Assembly (NCBI RefSeq): GCF_000281045.1
Contig: NW_008246085.1
Location: forward strand, 253,356-317,355
Reading direction: 5' to 3'
DNA from: Saprolegnia diclina VS20
Lineage: Eukaryota > Oomycota > Saprolegniomycetes > Saprolegniales > Saprolegniaceae
Length of the DNA: 64,000 bases
Shown: positions 1 to 10,994 of the stretch, piece after piece
Position numbering within the stretch: position 1 is the stretch's first letter
Layout: the number at the start of each line of letters is the position of its first letter
The notes under the pieces: generated by a model
Told to the model about the DNA's origin: nothing
Database searches by the model: none
Seen by the model: only the letters and a program-made list of their open reading frames with translations
Made by a program: the position numbers and the translations under genes

Positions 1-133
1 GGGTGTATGCAAAGAAGAGTGGCGATTGAATCGTAAATTCCCATTACAATTTATCCCTAAAGCATGAGGCGCCAGCTCCTACCAAAGCAGGCGAAGACAC
101 CCCAGTCCTTTGACGAGTGGCAAAACCAGGCGT

Positions 134-1303
134 TTAAGCGCGGTTCTGGCGGGCGAGGGGGCCCATCCACTTGGCCTTCTCCTCGGCCGTCTGGAAGCGA
201 CCGTGACCGAACTTCGACGAGGTATCGATGAACTTGAGGTTGATGGGCTCGAGGGCAGCGCGCTTGGTGTGGACCAAGAGCGACTTGCGGAGCGTGAGGG
301 CACGCTTCTTGACACCGATGATGGCGCCCTTGAGCATGAGCCAGTCCTCGTTGATCTCACCGTAGTGGGGGAAACCACCAAGGGGCGTGATCGACTTCTC
401 GGTCAAGTCCTGCTCCGTCATGCACGACTTGGCGTCGCCGGCGGCACCGATGCGGTAGATCTTCTTGTTGACCTCCGTACGGTGATGGTAACCGTGCTGA
501 CCAGCGCGGGCGACCGTGAAACGGACGCGCGACGGGTGCCAGGCACCAATACAGGCGACCTTGCGGAGACCACGATGCGTCTTACGCGGGAGGCGGGTGA
601 CGCCCCAACGCGTGATGACGCCCTCGTAACCGTGACCCTTGGTCACACCGCAGATGTCGATCATCTCGTCCTGGCCGAAGACCGTGGCGACGGGGACCTG
701 CTTCTCGAAGAACGACTTGGCGAAGTCGACCTTCTCGGCGATGGAGCCACCGTTGATCTGGATCTCGAGGAGGTGGGCCTTCTTCTGGCGAAGCTTGACC
801 TTGCGGATCTGCGTGTGCGCAATGACACGGATGACCTGGCAGTACTTCTTCATGCGGTTGAGCTCGTTCTCGATCTCGGCGGGCTTCTCCGCGAACTTCT
901 TGGCGTACTTGGTAAAGGCCTTCTTCTTGGACTTGTACCAGTTCTTGTAGAAGCGGCGGCGGACTTCCTCCGACAAGTGCTCGGCCCAGACCGTGGTCAA
1001 GGTGCGGAGACCGCGGGGCGTCTCGAGGTAGCCGACAACGCCGACAACGACGAGCGGCGGCGTCTCGAGGATCGTGACGGCCTCGACAACCTCCTTCTTG
1101 TGGAGCTTGGAGCCCGGGCGGTCGACCTCACGCACGATGTGCGTCATGCCGGCCTTGTAGCCCATGAAGGCCGTGAAGTGCGGGGCCTTCGAGCGGTCGT
1201 CACGCGGGAACTTGCGGATGCGACCACGGTGGTGCTTGGTGCGCTTCTTGGGGAGGAAACCCAAGTTACCGTGGCGGGGGGCTTCAAACTTGCGGTGGCT
1301 CAT
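134..1303 (-). CDS. RPL3: 60S ribosomal protein L3 (uL3)
   Basis: This is cytosolic large-subunit protein uL3, which binds 23S/28S-type rRNA near the peptidyl-transferase centre. The 389-residue frame is uninterrupted and matches eukaryotic L3 in length. It opens [20 protein letters not shown] and contains the conserved segments [22 protein letters not shown] and [18 protein letters not shown] start at 1303 because this is the family's usual N-terminus; the frame stays open 30 codons further upstream, but that part is not L3-like. No intron is visible. CCAAT boxes lie upstream between 1422 and 1546. A 488-codon antisense frame over the gene is a codon-bias artefact. Confidence 0.97.
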   Translation of the reverse strand: MSHRKFEAPRHGNLGFLPKKRTKHHRGRIRKFPRDDRSKAPHFTAFMGYKAGMTHIVREVDRPGSKLHKKEVVEAVTILETPPLVVVGVVGYLETPRGLRTLTTVWAEHLSEEVRRRFYKNWYKSKKKAFTKYAKKFAEKPAEIENELNRMKKYCQVIRVIAHTQIRKVKLRQKKAHLLEIQINGGSIAEKVDFAKSFFEKQVPVATVFGQDEMIDICGVTKGHGYEGVITRWGVTRLPRKTHRGLRKVACIGAWHPSRVRFTVARAGQHGYHHRTEVNKKIYRIGAAGDAKSCMTEQDLTEKSITPLGGFPHYGEINEDWLMLKGAIIGVKKRALTLRKSLLVHTKRAALEPINLKFIDTSSKFGHGRFQTAEEKAKWMGPLARQNRA

Positions 1304-1971
1304 TTGAAAAGAGGGAAATGGGAAGTGAGGATCACGGTGAGTATGTATGCCGAGCCGCTTTCCACCAGCCAAACAGCGCGCCATCGCCACCAATGGCCGA
1401 CGACCACCAGACGGTTTTGGACCAATCAGAATACGCGCTCTGTATTTTTAGGGCGAGTCTACCTTTTTGTATGGCGTGCGCGGTGTTTTTTTGTGTCTCT
1501 ATTGGACCAATCAACGGCGGCCAATTCAATTTGGTTTAGCCAATCACAACAAAGTGTCAATTGCTGGGGACAATGACATCCACGTTTGCCCAAGGCCTGC
1601 AGGTCATCCTTGATAGTACCACGGACAACAGCCTCGCCTTTGCCTTGCCAAAGGTAAATGTACAGCTTGAGAAAGCTCGTCATCGTCTACATGCATATTT
1701 CAGCAGCTTATCCCGACCTCGGTCGCGTCATGGGCTTCGAGGCGCGCCAATCCAGCGACGAGGCGCCGGTCTTTTCCACCAATCGGCGTCCGGATACGCG
1801 CTCTCTTGACTTGAGTATGCAAGAAGATCAAGTTGGCTGTGCCACGAAACAGCGAATCGATAAAAGTCTCGTATTATATTAGCTTATCTTTTCTATGTGG
1901 GCAAGACCTATTTTAAAGAACCGAGGGGCCTCTGTCCGGTCCAAAATCCAAACTCCCCGACGTCAAGCAGC
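1304..1971. promoter_or_regulatory. Divergent upstream region of RPL3 and SKP1 with repeated CCAAT boxes
   Basis: This 668-bp spacer separates two head-to-head genes and has no convincing coding sequence. CCAATCA occurs at 1422-1428, 1507-1513 and 1540-1546, and CCAATCG at 1779-1785. The first and last are followed a few bases later by the same string ATACGCGCTCT. CCAAT boxes bind NF-Y-type factors in eukaryotes; a promoter role here is inference from position and repetition. Confidence 0.5.
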
Positions 1972-2525
1972 ATGGCCGACCACGACGACTCGCGCAAGGT
2001 GAACCTCGTGTCCCAGGACGGCGACAGCTTCGAGGTCGCCCGCTCTGTGGCCTGCATGAGCGAGCTCGTCAAGACGATGATCGCGGACGAGCAGGACGAC
2101 GACGAGGTCCAGGAGATCCCGCTGCCCAACGTCAAGAGCACGGTGCTCTCCAAGGTCATCGAGTTTTGCAGCCACCACCACAACAACCCGATGCAGGAGA
2201 TCGAGAAGGTAGACATCCAGTACGTGCACATCAGAATGGCTCATCCATGTGCTAGCCCCTGCGGAGCGGCGACATGCACGACGTGGTCTCGGAGTGGGAC
2301 GCTTCGTTTGTCGACATTGAGCAGGACTTGCTCTTTGAGCTCATCTTGGCGGCCAACTACATGGACATCAAGAGCTTGCTTGACCTCGCGTGCGCCAAGG
2401 TTGCGAGCATGATCAAGGGCAAGACGCCGCAGGAGATCCGCGACACGTTTAACATCACCAACGACTTCACGCCGGAGGAAGAGAGCCAAATCCGTGAAGA
2501 GAACAAGTGGTGCGAGGAAGCATAA
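1972..2525 (+). CDS. SKP1: SKP1, SCF ubiquitin ligase adaptor
   Basis: SKP1 links cullin-1 to F-box proteins in SCF E3 ligases. Two exons, 1972-2208 and 2256-2525, are joined over a 47-bp GT-AG intron and give 168 residues, the family's normal size. The N-terminal BTB/POZ-like half reads [14 protein letters not shown]. The C-terminal half carries [17 protein letters not shown] and ends [10 protein letters not shown], the standard SKP1 F-box-binding tail. The splice restores the [14 protein letters not shown] region that the unspliced frame loses. The start ATG is the only one giving the SKP1 N-terminus. Confidence 0.96.
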
Positions 2526-2758
2526 GTGGCGAGGCGCGACGTCTGTTTTATAGTATGAGCAGTGGATACGAACAGGATAAGATGCCAACCCGCCTTGCGT
2601 CCTGCAGCGTCTTCTTCTCCCAACGTCGTCTTCGTGTCTTGTCTTCTTGAGAGAGCATTGTCGTTGGGTTGTCGAGCAAGCAAGATGCGGTGGACGATGC
2701 GGGCCTTCCATGAAGAGCGCCGGATACCCACGATCTTTCTGAAACGATTCCATTCGCG

Positions 2759-4330
2759 ATGGAGGACGACTGGGGCACCGAGTACCATGTCCACGTAGAC
2801 GCGCTCGCTCCGACGTCGCCGTCGCTCAAGGCCAAGGGTGCGCCCCGCGTCGACTCGATCTGGGCGCCCAAGTCGATCGCAATTCCGCTCAACTACATTT
2901 GCATTGGCATCCTCATCACGTTCCCGAATGCGTACATCGAGTACTTTCCACGGCAGCTGCAGGCGTCAGACGCGCAGCTGAGCACGATCAGCGTCGTGCG
3001 CAACCTCCCATGGATGTTCAAGGTACGCAGTCGATCGATGACGCAAGCTCATGGCAGCGCGTAGGTGCTCTACGGCGTCCTCGCCGACGTCTACCCGATT
3101 CGCGGCTTGCGCTTCAAGCCCTACATGGTGCTCGGGTACCTCATCGCATCGCTCTTCCATGGCATCCTCGCGCTCTGCACAGCGTCGCTCTCGGTCGTCT
3201 CGTTCACGCTCCTCCTCTTTGGCGCAATGCTCGGGCTCATCATGACGGACGTCATGGCCGACGCGCTCCTGACGTCGCGGGCGATGCACGAACTGCCGTC
3301 GCAGCGCGGGCAGGTCCAATCCACCATCTACATGATCCGCTTTCTTACTGAGATGGTCGGGTACTGGGCCGGTAGCATTTTGAGCAACCTCGAGACGTGG
3401 GGGTGGGGCCTCAGCATGTCGGGGTGCTTTGGCCTTCTCGCGCTCCTTCCGTTCGTCCTAGCGATTCCCTCCATCTACGTGCTCGATGAGCCGGTCGTGG
3501 CGCAGGTGCTCACGGTCCCCGAGCAGCTCCAGGGCATCTGGAAGATGCTGCAGCTTCGCGCGACGTGGCAGCCGCTCTCGTTCCTTGTCTTGTACCACAC
3601 GCTGCACACATATAACGCAGCGTGGGGCAACTACCTCACGGTGGCCTACAACTTTAACGCATTTCAGTACGGCTCGATGGCTGCGATCGGGTCGTCCGTG
3701 GGCTTTGCCGGGGTCTACATGTACCGCCGCTTCCTCCTCTCCGGTGGCCACTGGCGCTTTGTCTACGCCTTTGCGAGCGTCGTCATTGCGTGCTTCTCGG
3801 TATGCAACCTCCTCCTCGTCTTCCGCATCAACGAATTCATGGGCATCCCGCCCTACTGGTTCGCGCTCGGCGACACGGCCGTGCAAAAGTTTGCGGTCGG
3901 CCTCCAGTACCTTCCCTCGGCCATCATGTTTGTCCGCGTCTGCCCCGAGGGCCAAGAGGCGGTCGCGTTCGCTCTTCTCACGGGCTTCTCCAACATGTCG
4001 GGCGGGTTTGCGAGCACGATTTCGAACGCGCTCCTCGGGCTCTGGCCCGTCCAGCTCGAGGACATGGCGGGCGGCCACTACGACGGGATCTGGAAGCTCA
4101 CGCTCCTCACGAGCCTCATCCGCCTCGGTGCGCTGCCTTTCATCCCGTGGCTTGTGCCCAATTCCGTCGAGGAGCTCGATGCGTGGAAGAGCCCGCACAT
4201 GACGTCGCGCAAGGCCGGCGCGGCCATCGTTGCTGTGTACCTTCTCGGCTTTGCGTGGGTGATCGCCACGAGCCTCCTGGCTATCGTCGCGCCGTGCCAT
4301 CGGCTCGTCGGCGGCGCCGGGTGCCCATAA
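2759..4330 (+). CDS. Folate-biopterin transporter (BT1) family MFS protein
   Basis: This is a polytopic membrane transporter of the BT1 branch of the major facilitator superfamily, whose known members move folates or pterins. Exons 2759-3022 and 3065-4330 are joined over a 42-bp intron and give 509 residues. Joining the exons restores the family signature around WMFKVLYGVLADVYPIRG. About 10-12 hydrophobic segments follow, including FTLLLFGAMLGLIMTDVMA and AIVAVYLLGFAWVIA. The substrate cannot be read from sequence, and related oomycete proteins form large families. It lies 104 bp upstream of the adenylate-kinase-like gene on the same strand. Confidence 0.85.
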
Positions 4331-4434
4331 GACGATTCGACGGTAGTTAACTCAGACAACTTGTCATTATCGCTGTTCCTTATTCTGAATGGGCGACGAA
4401 ACATAACGGACGCGATCGTTTCGTCGATCGATCG

Positions 4435-7400
4435 ATGATGGAGCGACGGGGCAGCGCCGAGGCCGAGATCGCCGAGGAGCTGCCGACCCCGGAAGCTACG
4501 CCACGACCACGTATCGTGCCAATGAGCTATGTGTACGATGCTGTCGAGGCCAAGACGCTCACAGGGATCATCCAGCTACAGTACCTCGTGCGCAAGCAGC
4601 TCCGACGACGGAGGCGAAAGCACCGTGTCTGCCGGCGGCTCGTAGTCGCTGGTCCACCGGCCGGCGGCAAAGGAACGCTCTGCGACCGCCTCGTCGATGC
4701 ATATGGCGTCGTCCATTTGTCGACAGGCGACATCTTGCGCGCCGCCGTGCGCGCCGACTCGGCGTTGGGGCGTCAGGCCAACGCCTACATGGTTGCTGGC
4801 GACCTCGTACCCGACAGCCTCATGATCTCGCTCATCCTCGATCGCCTGCGAGACGCCGACTGCACGTCGCGTGGCTGGCTCCTGGATGGCTTCCCGCGCA
4901 CGCAAGCCCAAGCGACCGCCATGCTCGCCGCCGGCATATCGCCCGACCTCTTTGTACAGCTTATCGTACCGGACGGCGAAGTCATTGCGCGCATTGCTGG
5001 TCGGCGCGTCGACGTCGAGACCAACAAGACATACCACATGACGTTTGACCCGCCGCCGCCGGACCGCGTGGACAAGGTTATCCAGCGCGCCGACGACACG
5101 GAAGCCGCGATCCGCGTCCGGCTGAACACCTTTCACCAGCACGCAACCGCTGTCGCAAATGTCTTTGCAGCAGCCAAGACGCGCCGCTTGGACCTCGACG
5201 GCATGGCGATGACCAAGAACGGCATGGTCGACGCAATCGACGCGGCGCTAAGCGGCCCCAAGCTCGTGATTCTCGGTCCTCCCGCGGGCGGGAAGGGCAC
5301 ACAGTGCGACCTCCTCGTGGCCGCCCTCGGCGTGGTGCACATCTCAACCGGCGACATGCTACGGGCGGCCGCCAACACGCCGTTGGGCCGCCAAGCCAAG
5401 GCGGCGATGGACACAGGCGACCTCGTGCCCGACGATGTCATCATTCGTATGCTGCTCGAGCGCCTCGGGGCCGCCGACTGCATCTTGCGCGGCTGGCTCC
5501 TCGACGGATTCCCGCGCACACGAGCGCAAGTGGACGCGCTTCTCGCTCGCGGCCTCCGCCCGGACCTCGTGCTCGTACTCCACGTACCCGACGACGAGGT
5601 CGTTTCGCGCATCGCAGGTCGCCGCATCGATCCGACCACAGGCGCGTCATACCACGTCACCTTTAACCCACCGCCCAATGGGGTCGCCGTCGTGCAGCGA
5701 GACGACGATACGGAAGAGACGCTCCGAGTCCGGCTCCGAACGTACCACACGCACGCCGAGGCTGTTGTCGCGGCATTTGCAGCCAATGCCATTCGCATCG
5801 TCCACGTCGACGGCGTCACGAGTAGCAAAGCCGCCATCACCGCGCAGGTCCAGTCAGCGCTCGCACCTTTACAAAACCTTGGTGTCGCCCCCGAGAAGCC
5901 AAAGCCGAAGCCCAAGTCCAAGCTCCCTACGACGACGAGCAACCCAAAGCCGCAGACGATGCACCCTGAAAAGGCGCTGCAAGAACGACTCCAATCGGGC
6001 CCGATGACGCTTGCAGCACTGGACGCGATCATGCACGCGTCGTCCGCAGAGCTCGAAGCGTCGCGGGTCAAAGCCATGGTCGACACGGCTGTCGCAAGTG
6101 TCCGCCACGCGCCCAAGGTCATCTTCTTGGCGCCACCGGGCCTGTCGATCGAACTGTATGTGCAGTACATCCGTGGCCTCGTGTCGGTCGTGCACTTGAA
6201 CGCTGAGCAATCGCTGTTGAAAGCGATCCAGCGCAAGTCGGTGCTGGGCGAAAGCGCCGGCGAGTACGTGCACCGTCGGGAGCCCGTGCCCAAGGCGCTC
6301 CTTCAAGAGCTCGTGCTCACCCGCTTGGAGCGGCGCGACTGCCTCACGACCGGTTGGCTTCTCGACGGCTTTCCGCAGTCGATCGAAGATGCCGAGGCGC
6401 TCATTGCTCGGGGGCTCATTCCGCACGTGGTGTTTGTCCTGCGCACAATGGTGGCCGACGACGAGCTCGTGCAGTGCCGCATCGAAAACCAACTGGACCT
6501 CGAGCAATCAGCGACGTCGCTCGAGGTCGAGGAGGAGCGCATCCGGCTGGAGCTCCTCGCGTACCACGACCAGGTCGACGACATTCTTATGAGCTTTGCC
6601 GGCCGCGCCGCGGTCGTCGTGCTCCGTGAAGAGAGCGCCCTTGAGACGATCGCGGCCACATTGGACGCCCAAGTACCGAAAAAACCGGCAAAACCCGAAA
6701 AGCCTGTCAAGCCGGCGGGCTCAAACCCGCGTACGTGCAAGCCCAAGCGGCCGCAAGTGACGGACGCGGATCTCGACGCCGCCGCCGCCGAGTGTAAGCA
6801 GCTGCAACTCGAAAATGAAAAGCTCAAGCGGCGCTTCCTGGAACGCAAGCCGTCGCCACCGCAGCAGCAGATGCTCGACAAGAACGTCGAGCTCCAGCTG
6901 CAAGCGCTCTTGTCCGAGAAGAAGAGCTTGCGCAAAGTCACGATGCGCCAGAAAGAAAGCATCGACGCCAACGAATGGCACGCCATCTTGCAAGCGTCGT
7001 TGGACGAGCTCGACCTCGTCAAGCTGCGCGTGCAGGCGTGCAAGAAGGCGCCAACGAACCAGTGCAATGCGGACCTCACCGCCAAAGTCCACGCGCTGCA
7101 AACCCGGTACGATGCGCTTCAAGACCAGTGGCGGGACTTGAACGAGCCGAAACGGGTGTCGCCGACCAAAATCTCGGCGCTCGCCAAGCTCCGAAAGCGC
7201 GAAGCCGCCCTACTCAAGACCGACGAGCAGTACTACAGTGAGAAAGCGGCCCAGTTCCAACTACATACGAGTCAGGAAGTCCAGCGCATGCGCAGTGAAA
7301 TCGACGCGGCCATCGTCGCCATGGCGGCAATGGACTCGGAGCTCCGTGCGGTGGCCGACGAAACCAAGGCGGCACAGGCCAAGCTGCCCAAGATCCCACT

Positions 7401-7542
7401 TCCCCAGCTCAAGCTGCCCAAATGCAAGCCGGTGCCCGAGACCACCGCGCCCACGTCGTTGCCGCGACTGGAAAAGCCTCAAACAAGCGACAAATCAGCA
7501 AAAGAGCCGCGTCGAAAACCCCACACTACGTCGCGGGTGTGA
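4435..7542 (+). CDS. Triple adenylate-kinase-like protein with C-terminal coiled coil
   Basis: The single exon encodes 1035 residues. Adenylate kinases interconvert ATP, AMP and ADP. Repeat 1 (about 66-270) has the P-loop GPPAGGKGT at 73-81, the STGDILRAA AMP-binding segment and GWLLDGFPRT. Repeat 2 (about 275-470) has a second intact GPPAGGKGT and DGFPRT. Repeat 3 (about 557-750) keeps GWLLDGFPQS, but its P-loop position reads APPGLSIEL, without the Gly-Lys-Thr core, so it is probably inactive. Lys/Pro-rich linkers separate repeats 2, 3 and a coiled coil (about 775-960). Multi-repeat adenylate kinases are typical of axonemes, so a flagellar role is possible but inferred. Two adjacent ATGs could serve as start. 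Confidence 0.85.
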   Translation: MMERRGSAEAEIAEELPTPEATPRPRIVPMSYVYDAVEAKTLTGIIQLQYLVRKQLRRRRRKHRVCRRLVVAGPPAGGKGTLCDRLVDAYGVVHLSTGDILRAAVRADSALGRQANAYMVAGDLVPDSLMISLILDRLRDADCTSRGWLLDGFPRTQAQATAMLAAGISPDLFVQLIVPDGEVIARIAGRRVDVETNKTYHMTFDPPPPDRVDKVIQRADDTEAAIRVRLNTFHQHATAVANVFAAAKTRRLDLDGMAMTKNGMVDAIDAALSGPKLVILGPPAGGKGTQCDLLVAALGVVHISTGDMLRAAANTPLGRQAKAAMDTGDLVPDDVIIRMLLERLGAADCILRGWLLDGFPRTRAQVDALLARGLRPDLVLVLHVPDDEVVSRIAGRRIDPTTGASYHVTFNPPPNGVAVVQRDDDTEETLRVRLRTYHTHAEAVVAAFAANAIRIVHVDGVTSSKAAITAQVQSALAPLQNLGVAPEKPKPKPKSKLPTTTSNPKPQTMHPEKALQERLQSGPMTLAALDAIMHASSAELEASRVKAMVDTAVASVRHAPKVIFLAPPGLSIELYVQYIRGLVSVVHLNAEQSLLKAIQRKSVLGESAGEYVHRREPVPKALLQELVLTRLERRDCLTTGWLLDGFPQSIEDAEALIARGLIPHVVFVLRTMVADDELVQCRIENQLDLEQSATSLEVEEERIRLELLAYHDQVDDILMSFAGRAAVVVLREESALETIAATLDAQVPKKPAKPEKPVKPAGSNPRTCKPKRPQVTDADLDAAAAECKQLQLENEKLKRRFLERKPSPPQQQMLDKNVELQLQALLSEKKSLRKVTMRQKESIDANEWHAILQASLDELDLVKLRVQACKKAPTNQCNADLTAKVHALQTRYDALQDQWRDLNEPKRVSPTKISALAKLRKREAALLKTDEQYYSEKAAQFQLHTSQEVQRMRSEIDAAIVAMAAMDSELRAVADETKAAQAKLPKIPLPQLKLPKCKPVPETTAPTSLPRLEKPQTSDKSAKEPRRKPHTTSRV

Positions 7543-7578
7543 TAAAACGCGCCAAATCTAGTTGTAGTCGATGACATC

Positions 7579-9198
7579 TTATCGGCGATGCAGCTCGGTC
7601 TGCTTGAGAATGGCCAAGACGTCGCGCATGTCGTCGTCGTTCGCGAGCCCTTCGTCGCACTCGGGGGGCGAACTTGGCACAAGAGACGACGGCGTCCGGT
7701 CCATATCGTTGATCTCCGTTTCGTCGTCGCTCTCCTGGAGGCTCTCGATAAGCACACGCTGCGTTGCGAGACTGTGCTGGCCCTCCGGCGACGTCATTGG
7801 GCGTGACTGGACCAGCGGCGGCGCCTCGCGCACATAGCAGAGCGACTCGGCGCGCTTGAGCAGCAAGTAGTAGAGCGTCGAGAGGCTGTTGTGGCGCTTC
7901 TCGCGCAGTGCCGCCTCTGCGTCGTGGCGCGAGAGCCCCAGCGCCGATATTGCGTCCAGCACGCTTGTGCGCAGCTCTTTGGAGAGCGCTGGAGGCAGCG
8001 TGCCGAGGCTGATCTGTCGGTACAACGGCGCGGACGGACGCTGCATTGGCGACGCAAACCGACGCACCCACGGGTGCGCGCGAACGTCCATGATCGTGAG
8101 ACGCTACAAGCGATCAGAGAAGGGTTGACATACAACGCCGTACCTTGGTCGGATCGGCGTCGAGCATTCCCCGAAGCAGCTCTTGGGCATCGGCGCTCAG
8201 CGTCGACGGCATCTCGTACGCGCCGCGGAGAATTTTGCGGTACAAGTCGTTGTAGTTGCGCGCGCGGAACGGGAAAAAGCCCGAGAGCATTGCATAGAGG
8301 AGGATGCCGAGGCTCCAGACGTCAACCGGCGGGCCCCAGTAGCTCTTGCGCTGGACGATCTCGGGCGCCATGTAACAAGGCGTGCCGCAAAACGTCTGGA
8401 ATGGTTTGGCGGTCTGAAGCGCCGAGAAGCCAAAGTCGACGAGCTTGACAAGCCCGTGCTTGTCCAAAAGAACGTTCTCGAGCTTGACGTCGCGGTGCAC
8501 CCAGTGCCGGTCGTGCATGTACACGAGCGCCGAGAGCACTTGGGCAAAGAGCGGGCCCGCGTCAGCTTCTTTCAGTCGGCGCTGCTGCTTGACGTACTCG
8601 CACAAATTGGTCACGTCGCTCGTCACGTGTTCCATGACCAAGTGCAAAGTCGACGGATCTTCAATCGCTTCAAAGAGCCGAATGATGCACCTACGGTTCT
8701 GGATATAAGTCACCTCTGCAGGAATGAGCACCGCGTACGGGTGATCGAGGCGCTCCATCACACGGGCCTCGTACTGAATGCGCTTCCACTGGTGCGCGTC
8801 CCGGGCACGGCTGCGCTCGTATGACTTGATCGCGACGACTTGGTTGGACGCCTTGTGCGTCGCCAATCGGACCTTGCCAAAGGTCCCAGAGCCAATGACA
8901 GGCCCGAGCTCGTAGCCGCAAAGACCTTTGGCCCGCACGCTCGCGGCGTCCGTGGCCTGCACAATCTCTTCCAACGCATGCTGGAGCTCGTCGATCGTCA
9001 GCGTCCGAGGCGCGAAGGGTTCAAAGGCGCGCGTGCGTGTGACAAGTTCGCGCTGGTTGCTTCGCGTCGGCGCCGCGCTTTTGCAGCGGGGCACCTACGG
9101 CACTATAAATGCATTGCTCCCACGGAAAAGTATACCCCCGGCACTGGCTTCTGTAGTTGTCTGCGCTGCAGCTCCGACGCCTTGTTCTCTGCGAGCAT
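7579..9198 (-). CDS. AMPK/SNF1-related protein kinase with UBA-like segment
   Basis: This is a serine/threonine kinase of the CAMK/AMPK-related group. Minus-strand exons 9198-9136, 9094-8739, 8690-8144 and 8103-7579 give about 496 residues. The glycine loop GSGTFGKV, VAIK lysine, HRDVKLEN catalytic loop, DFGFS, GTPCYMAPE and DVWSLGILLY are all present, so it should be active. Directly after the kinase comes an ISALGLSRHDAEAAL segment resembling the UBA domain of MARK/SNF1 kinases. The 48-bp intron 8691-8738 is a multiple of three and stays open if unspliced, which would insert 16 residues into DHP-CIIRLFEAIED; splicing restores the family sequence. The 5' end is uncertain: the frame is protein-like upstream of 9198, and an earlier exon may exist. 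Confidence 0.82.
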
Positions 9199-9798
9199 CC
9201 GCGCGCACGTGAGCGCATATTGCAGCTTCTTGCCGGCACCCGCCGTCTTGGGTCGTACAACCGCGGCCCCTGTCGTCGTCGGCTTCGGCTTGGTCGCCCA
9301 ATGTGTTGTCGCCTGGACACTGCTCTAAGCTTTACATGTTTACGATGGCAACAGACCGGTGATGGGCGAGAGGAGGCGGTTGCCGCCAACGTCTTGCTGC
9401 TACTGCTAGCGCCACCGTGAGACGATACACGCGTGGAGAGCAGAACCTCGAGGTGCGCAGCGGCACGTGGCGCGCGGTCGTCTGCCGCGTCGCGAAGAAG
9501 GCGTCGCCCATGGCTGGCGCGGGAGCTCGCAGGTGCACTTTGGTTGGCCGCCTAATTTTAGCGCCAAGTTGATCATTCCATGACTGACGGACAGCGCCAC
9601 CCGAGTCCGAGGCGGCTATATGAGCACTGGGGCTGCCTCGCGAGCCCGATCCACGACGACGACGTGGACGGCATCAACCACGCGTTCAACGGTCTACAAA
9701 AGTGATATATGTGACGCTTACATCGCGTTGCGTAGCCACCGACACGCGCGAGGCACTGCGACCGCTGTCGTTTTGGGTACACCCTCATATAGTGCACC
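9199..9798. other. Intergenic region between kinase (-) and SHIPPO gene (+)
   Basis: This 600-bp divergent spacer may hold a missing 5' exon of the minus-strand kinase: the stretch to about 9290 reads as a Lys/Thr/Ala-rich peptide in frame with it. On the plus strand a 41-codon frame starts at 9581 (MTDGQRHPSPRR) and could be a separate short peptide or an upstream exon of the next gene. Neither is secure. Confidence 0.35.
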
Positions 9799-10948
9799 AT
9801 GTACAACCCTGGAAGCGCGCAGGACAACAAGGTGCCGGGCCCCGGGAGGTACCCCGTCGAGCGCATCCAAACCGGCTTCAAACCGCCGCGCGCCGTGACG
9901 CCATACAGTACGTCACCACGGCGGTAGCGCGTGCTCACCTCGAACTTGGCCAGAGACGAACCAGTCGCGGATCCAAAAGCCAGGTACCCCAGGGCCCGGT
10001 CAATATACGGCCAACCTCGGTGCGGTGTACACGACGCCGCCGTTCGACGACCTCTTGCGGTACTGTCGCAGTTGCATCGCTCGCAACACTGTATTTGTGT
10101 CCAGAAAAGCACCGCTCAAGGACTTGACGCCCCAGCGCATACGCATCAAGCTCATTGAGCGCGAGATCCACGAGATCCAGTACCATAAGAACCAAGTGCT
10201 GCAGTCACTGCCAATCGAAAAACAAAAGGCGCTCGTGGCCGAGACGAAAACCAAGATCCACACGCTTATCGACGAAAAGGCCAAGCTCCTCGACGACGTT
10301 CGGCCCGCCACGTGCGCTCGATCTGCTCTATTTCCATCTAAAAGCGCTTGTAGGACGGGCAATCCGACGTTGCACCGGTCCAAGACTCTCGGCTTTCTCC
10401 AAGGCGAGCACCGGTTCTTTGACGCGCTCGACTGCTCCAACACCAAGTACGACACCCCGTCGCCGGGCTTCAACCAAGACCTCGCGGCCCATTCGACGTT
10501 TATCAAGTCGCCGGCGTACGTTTGTGGCTGGCCGCTCCGCCTTTGAGTGTGCCGACGTAGGCTGCCCACGATTCCGCGCGGCAAGCGAGATACGATCGTG
10601 CAGGTTCGACAACAAGGTGCGACCGACGTGTGCGTTGCTGTCTTCACGCGCTCGGTAGTGTACATCACATCGCCGCTGCAGCCACAGACAGTGGCGCCGG
10701 GCCATTACATGCCTGGGCTCTGCAAGCCGCGAGCGCCCCAGTCACCGCAGGTCCCGCGCGAGAAGGCGCAACTGACACTGCGCCTCATGAACCAAGCCAC
10801 CAAGACAAAGCTGCCCGAGCGCATGTACCTCAACGAGCTCGTCCAAGAACGGTCTCGGAAGCGCGCCGAGCAAAACATGCTCCGCGACATCAACGACGTG
10901 CGACGGCTCGACGAGTTTGCGGCGCCGACGCTGCCCGCGTCATCGTAG
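9799..10948 (+). CDS. SHIPPO / sperm-tail PG-rich repeat protein
   Basis: Proteins with STPGR (SHIPPO) repeats associate with ciliary and sperm-tail microtubules. The proposed exons are 9799-9907, 9954-10311, 10354-10515, 10561-10616 and 10659-10948, giving 324 residues with a consistent frame. Repeats seen are KVPGPGRYPVE, GTPGPGQYTANLGAVY and VAPGHYMPG, plus a degenerate KYDTPSPGFNQD. A charged helical stretch (RIKLIEREIHEIQYHKNQ) lies between repeats. The introns at 10312-10353 and 10617-10658 are each 42 bp and in frame, so they could be read through if retained. The start is uncertain because the frame is closed by a stop just upstream, which could instead be part of an acceptor site. 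Confidence 0.68.
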
Positions 10949-10994
10949 GAGGCTGCTTATAATCTTATAATCCACACTGCTGAGACTCGTATTG

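Noticed and set aside
110..1576. 488-codon plus-strand frame antisense to RPL3
   Set aside because: It mirrors a certain ribosomal protein gene and has shadow composition (Val/Leu/Arg/Asp). GC-rich third positions keep antisense frames open.
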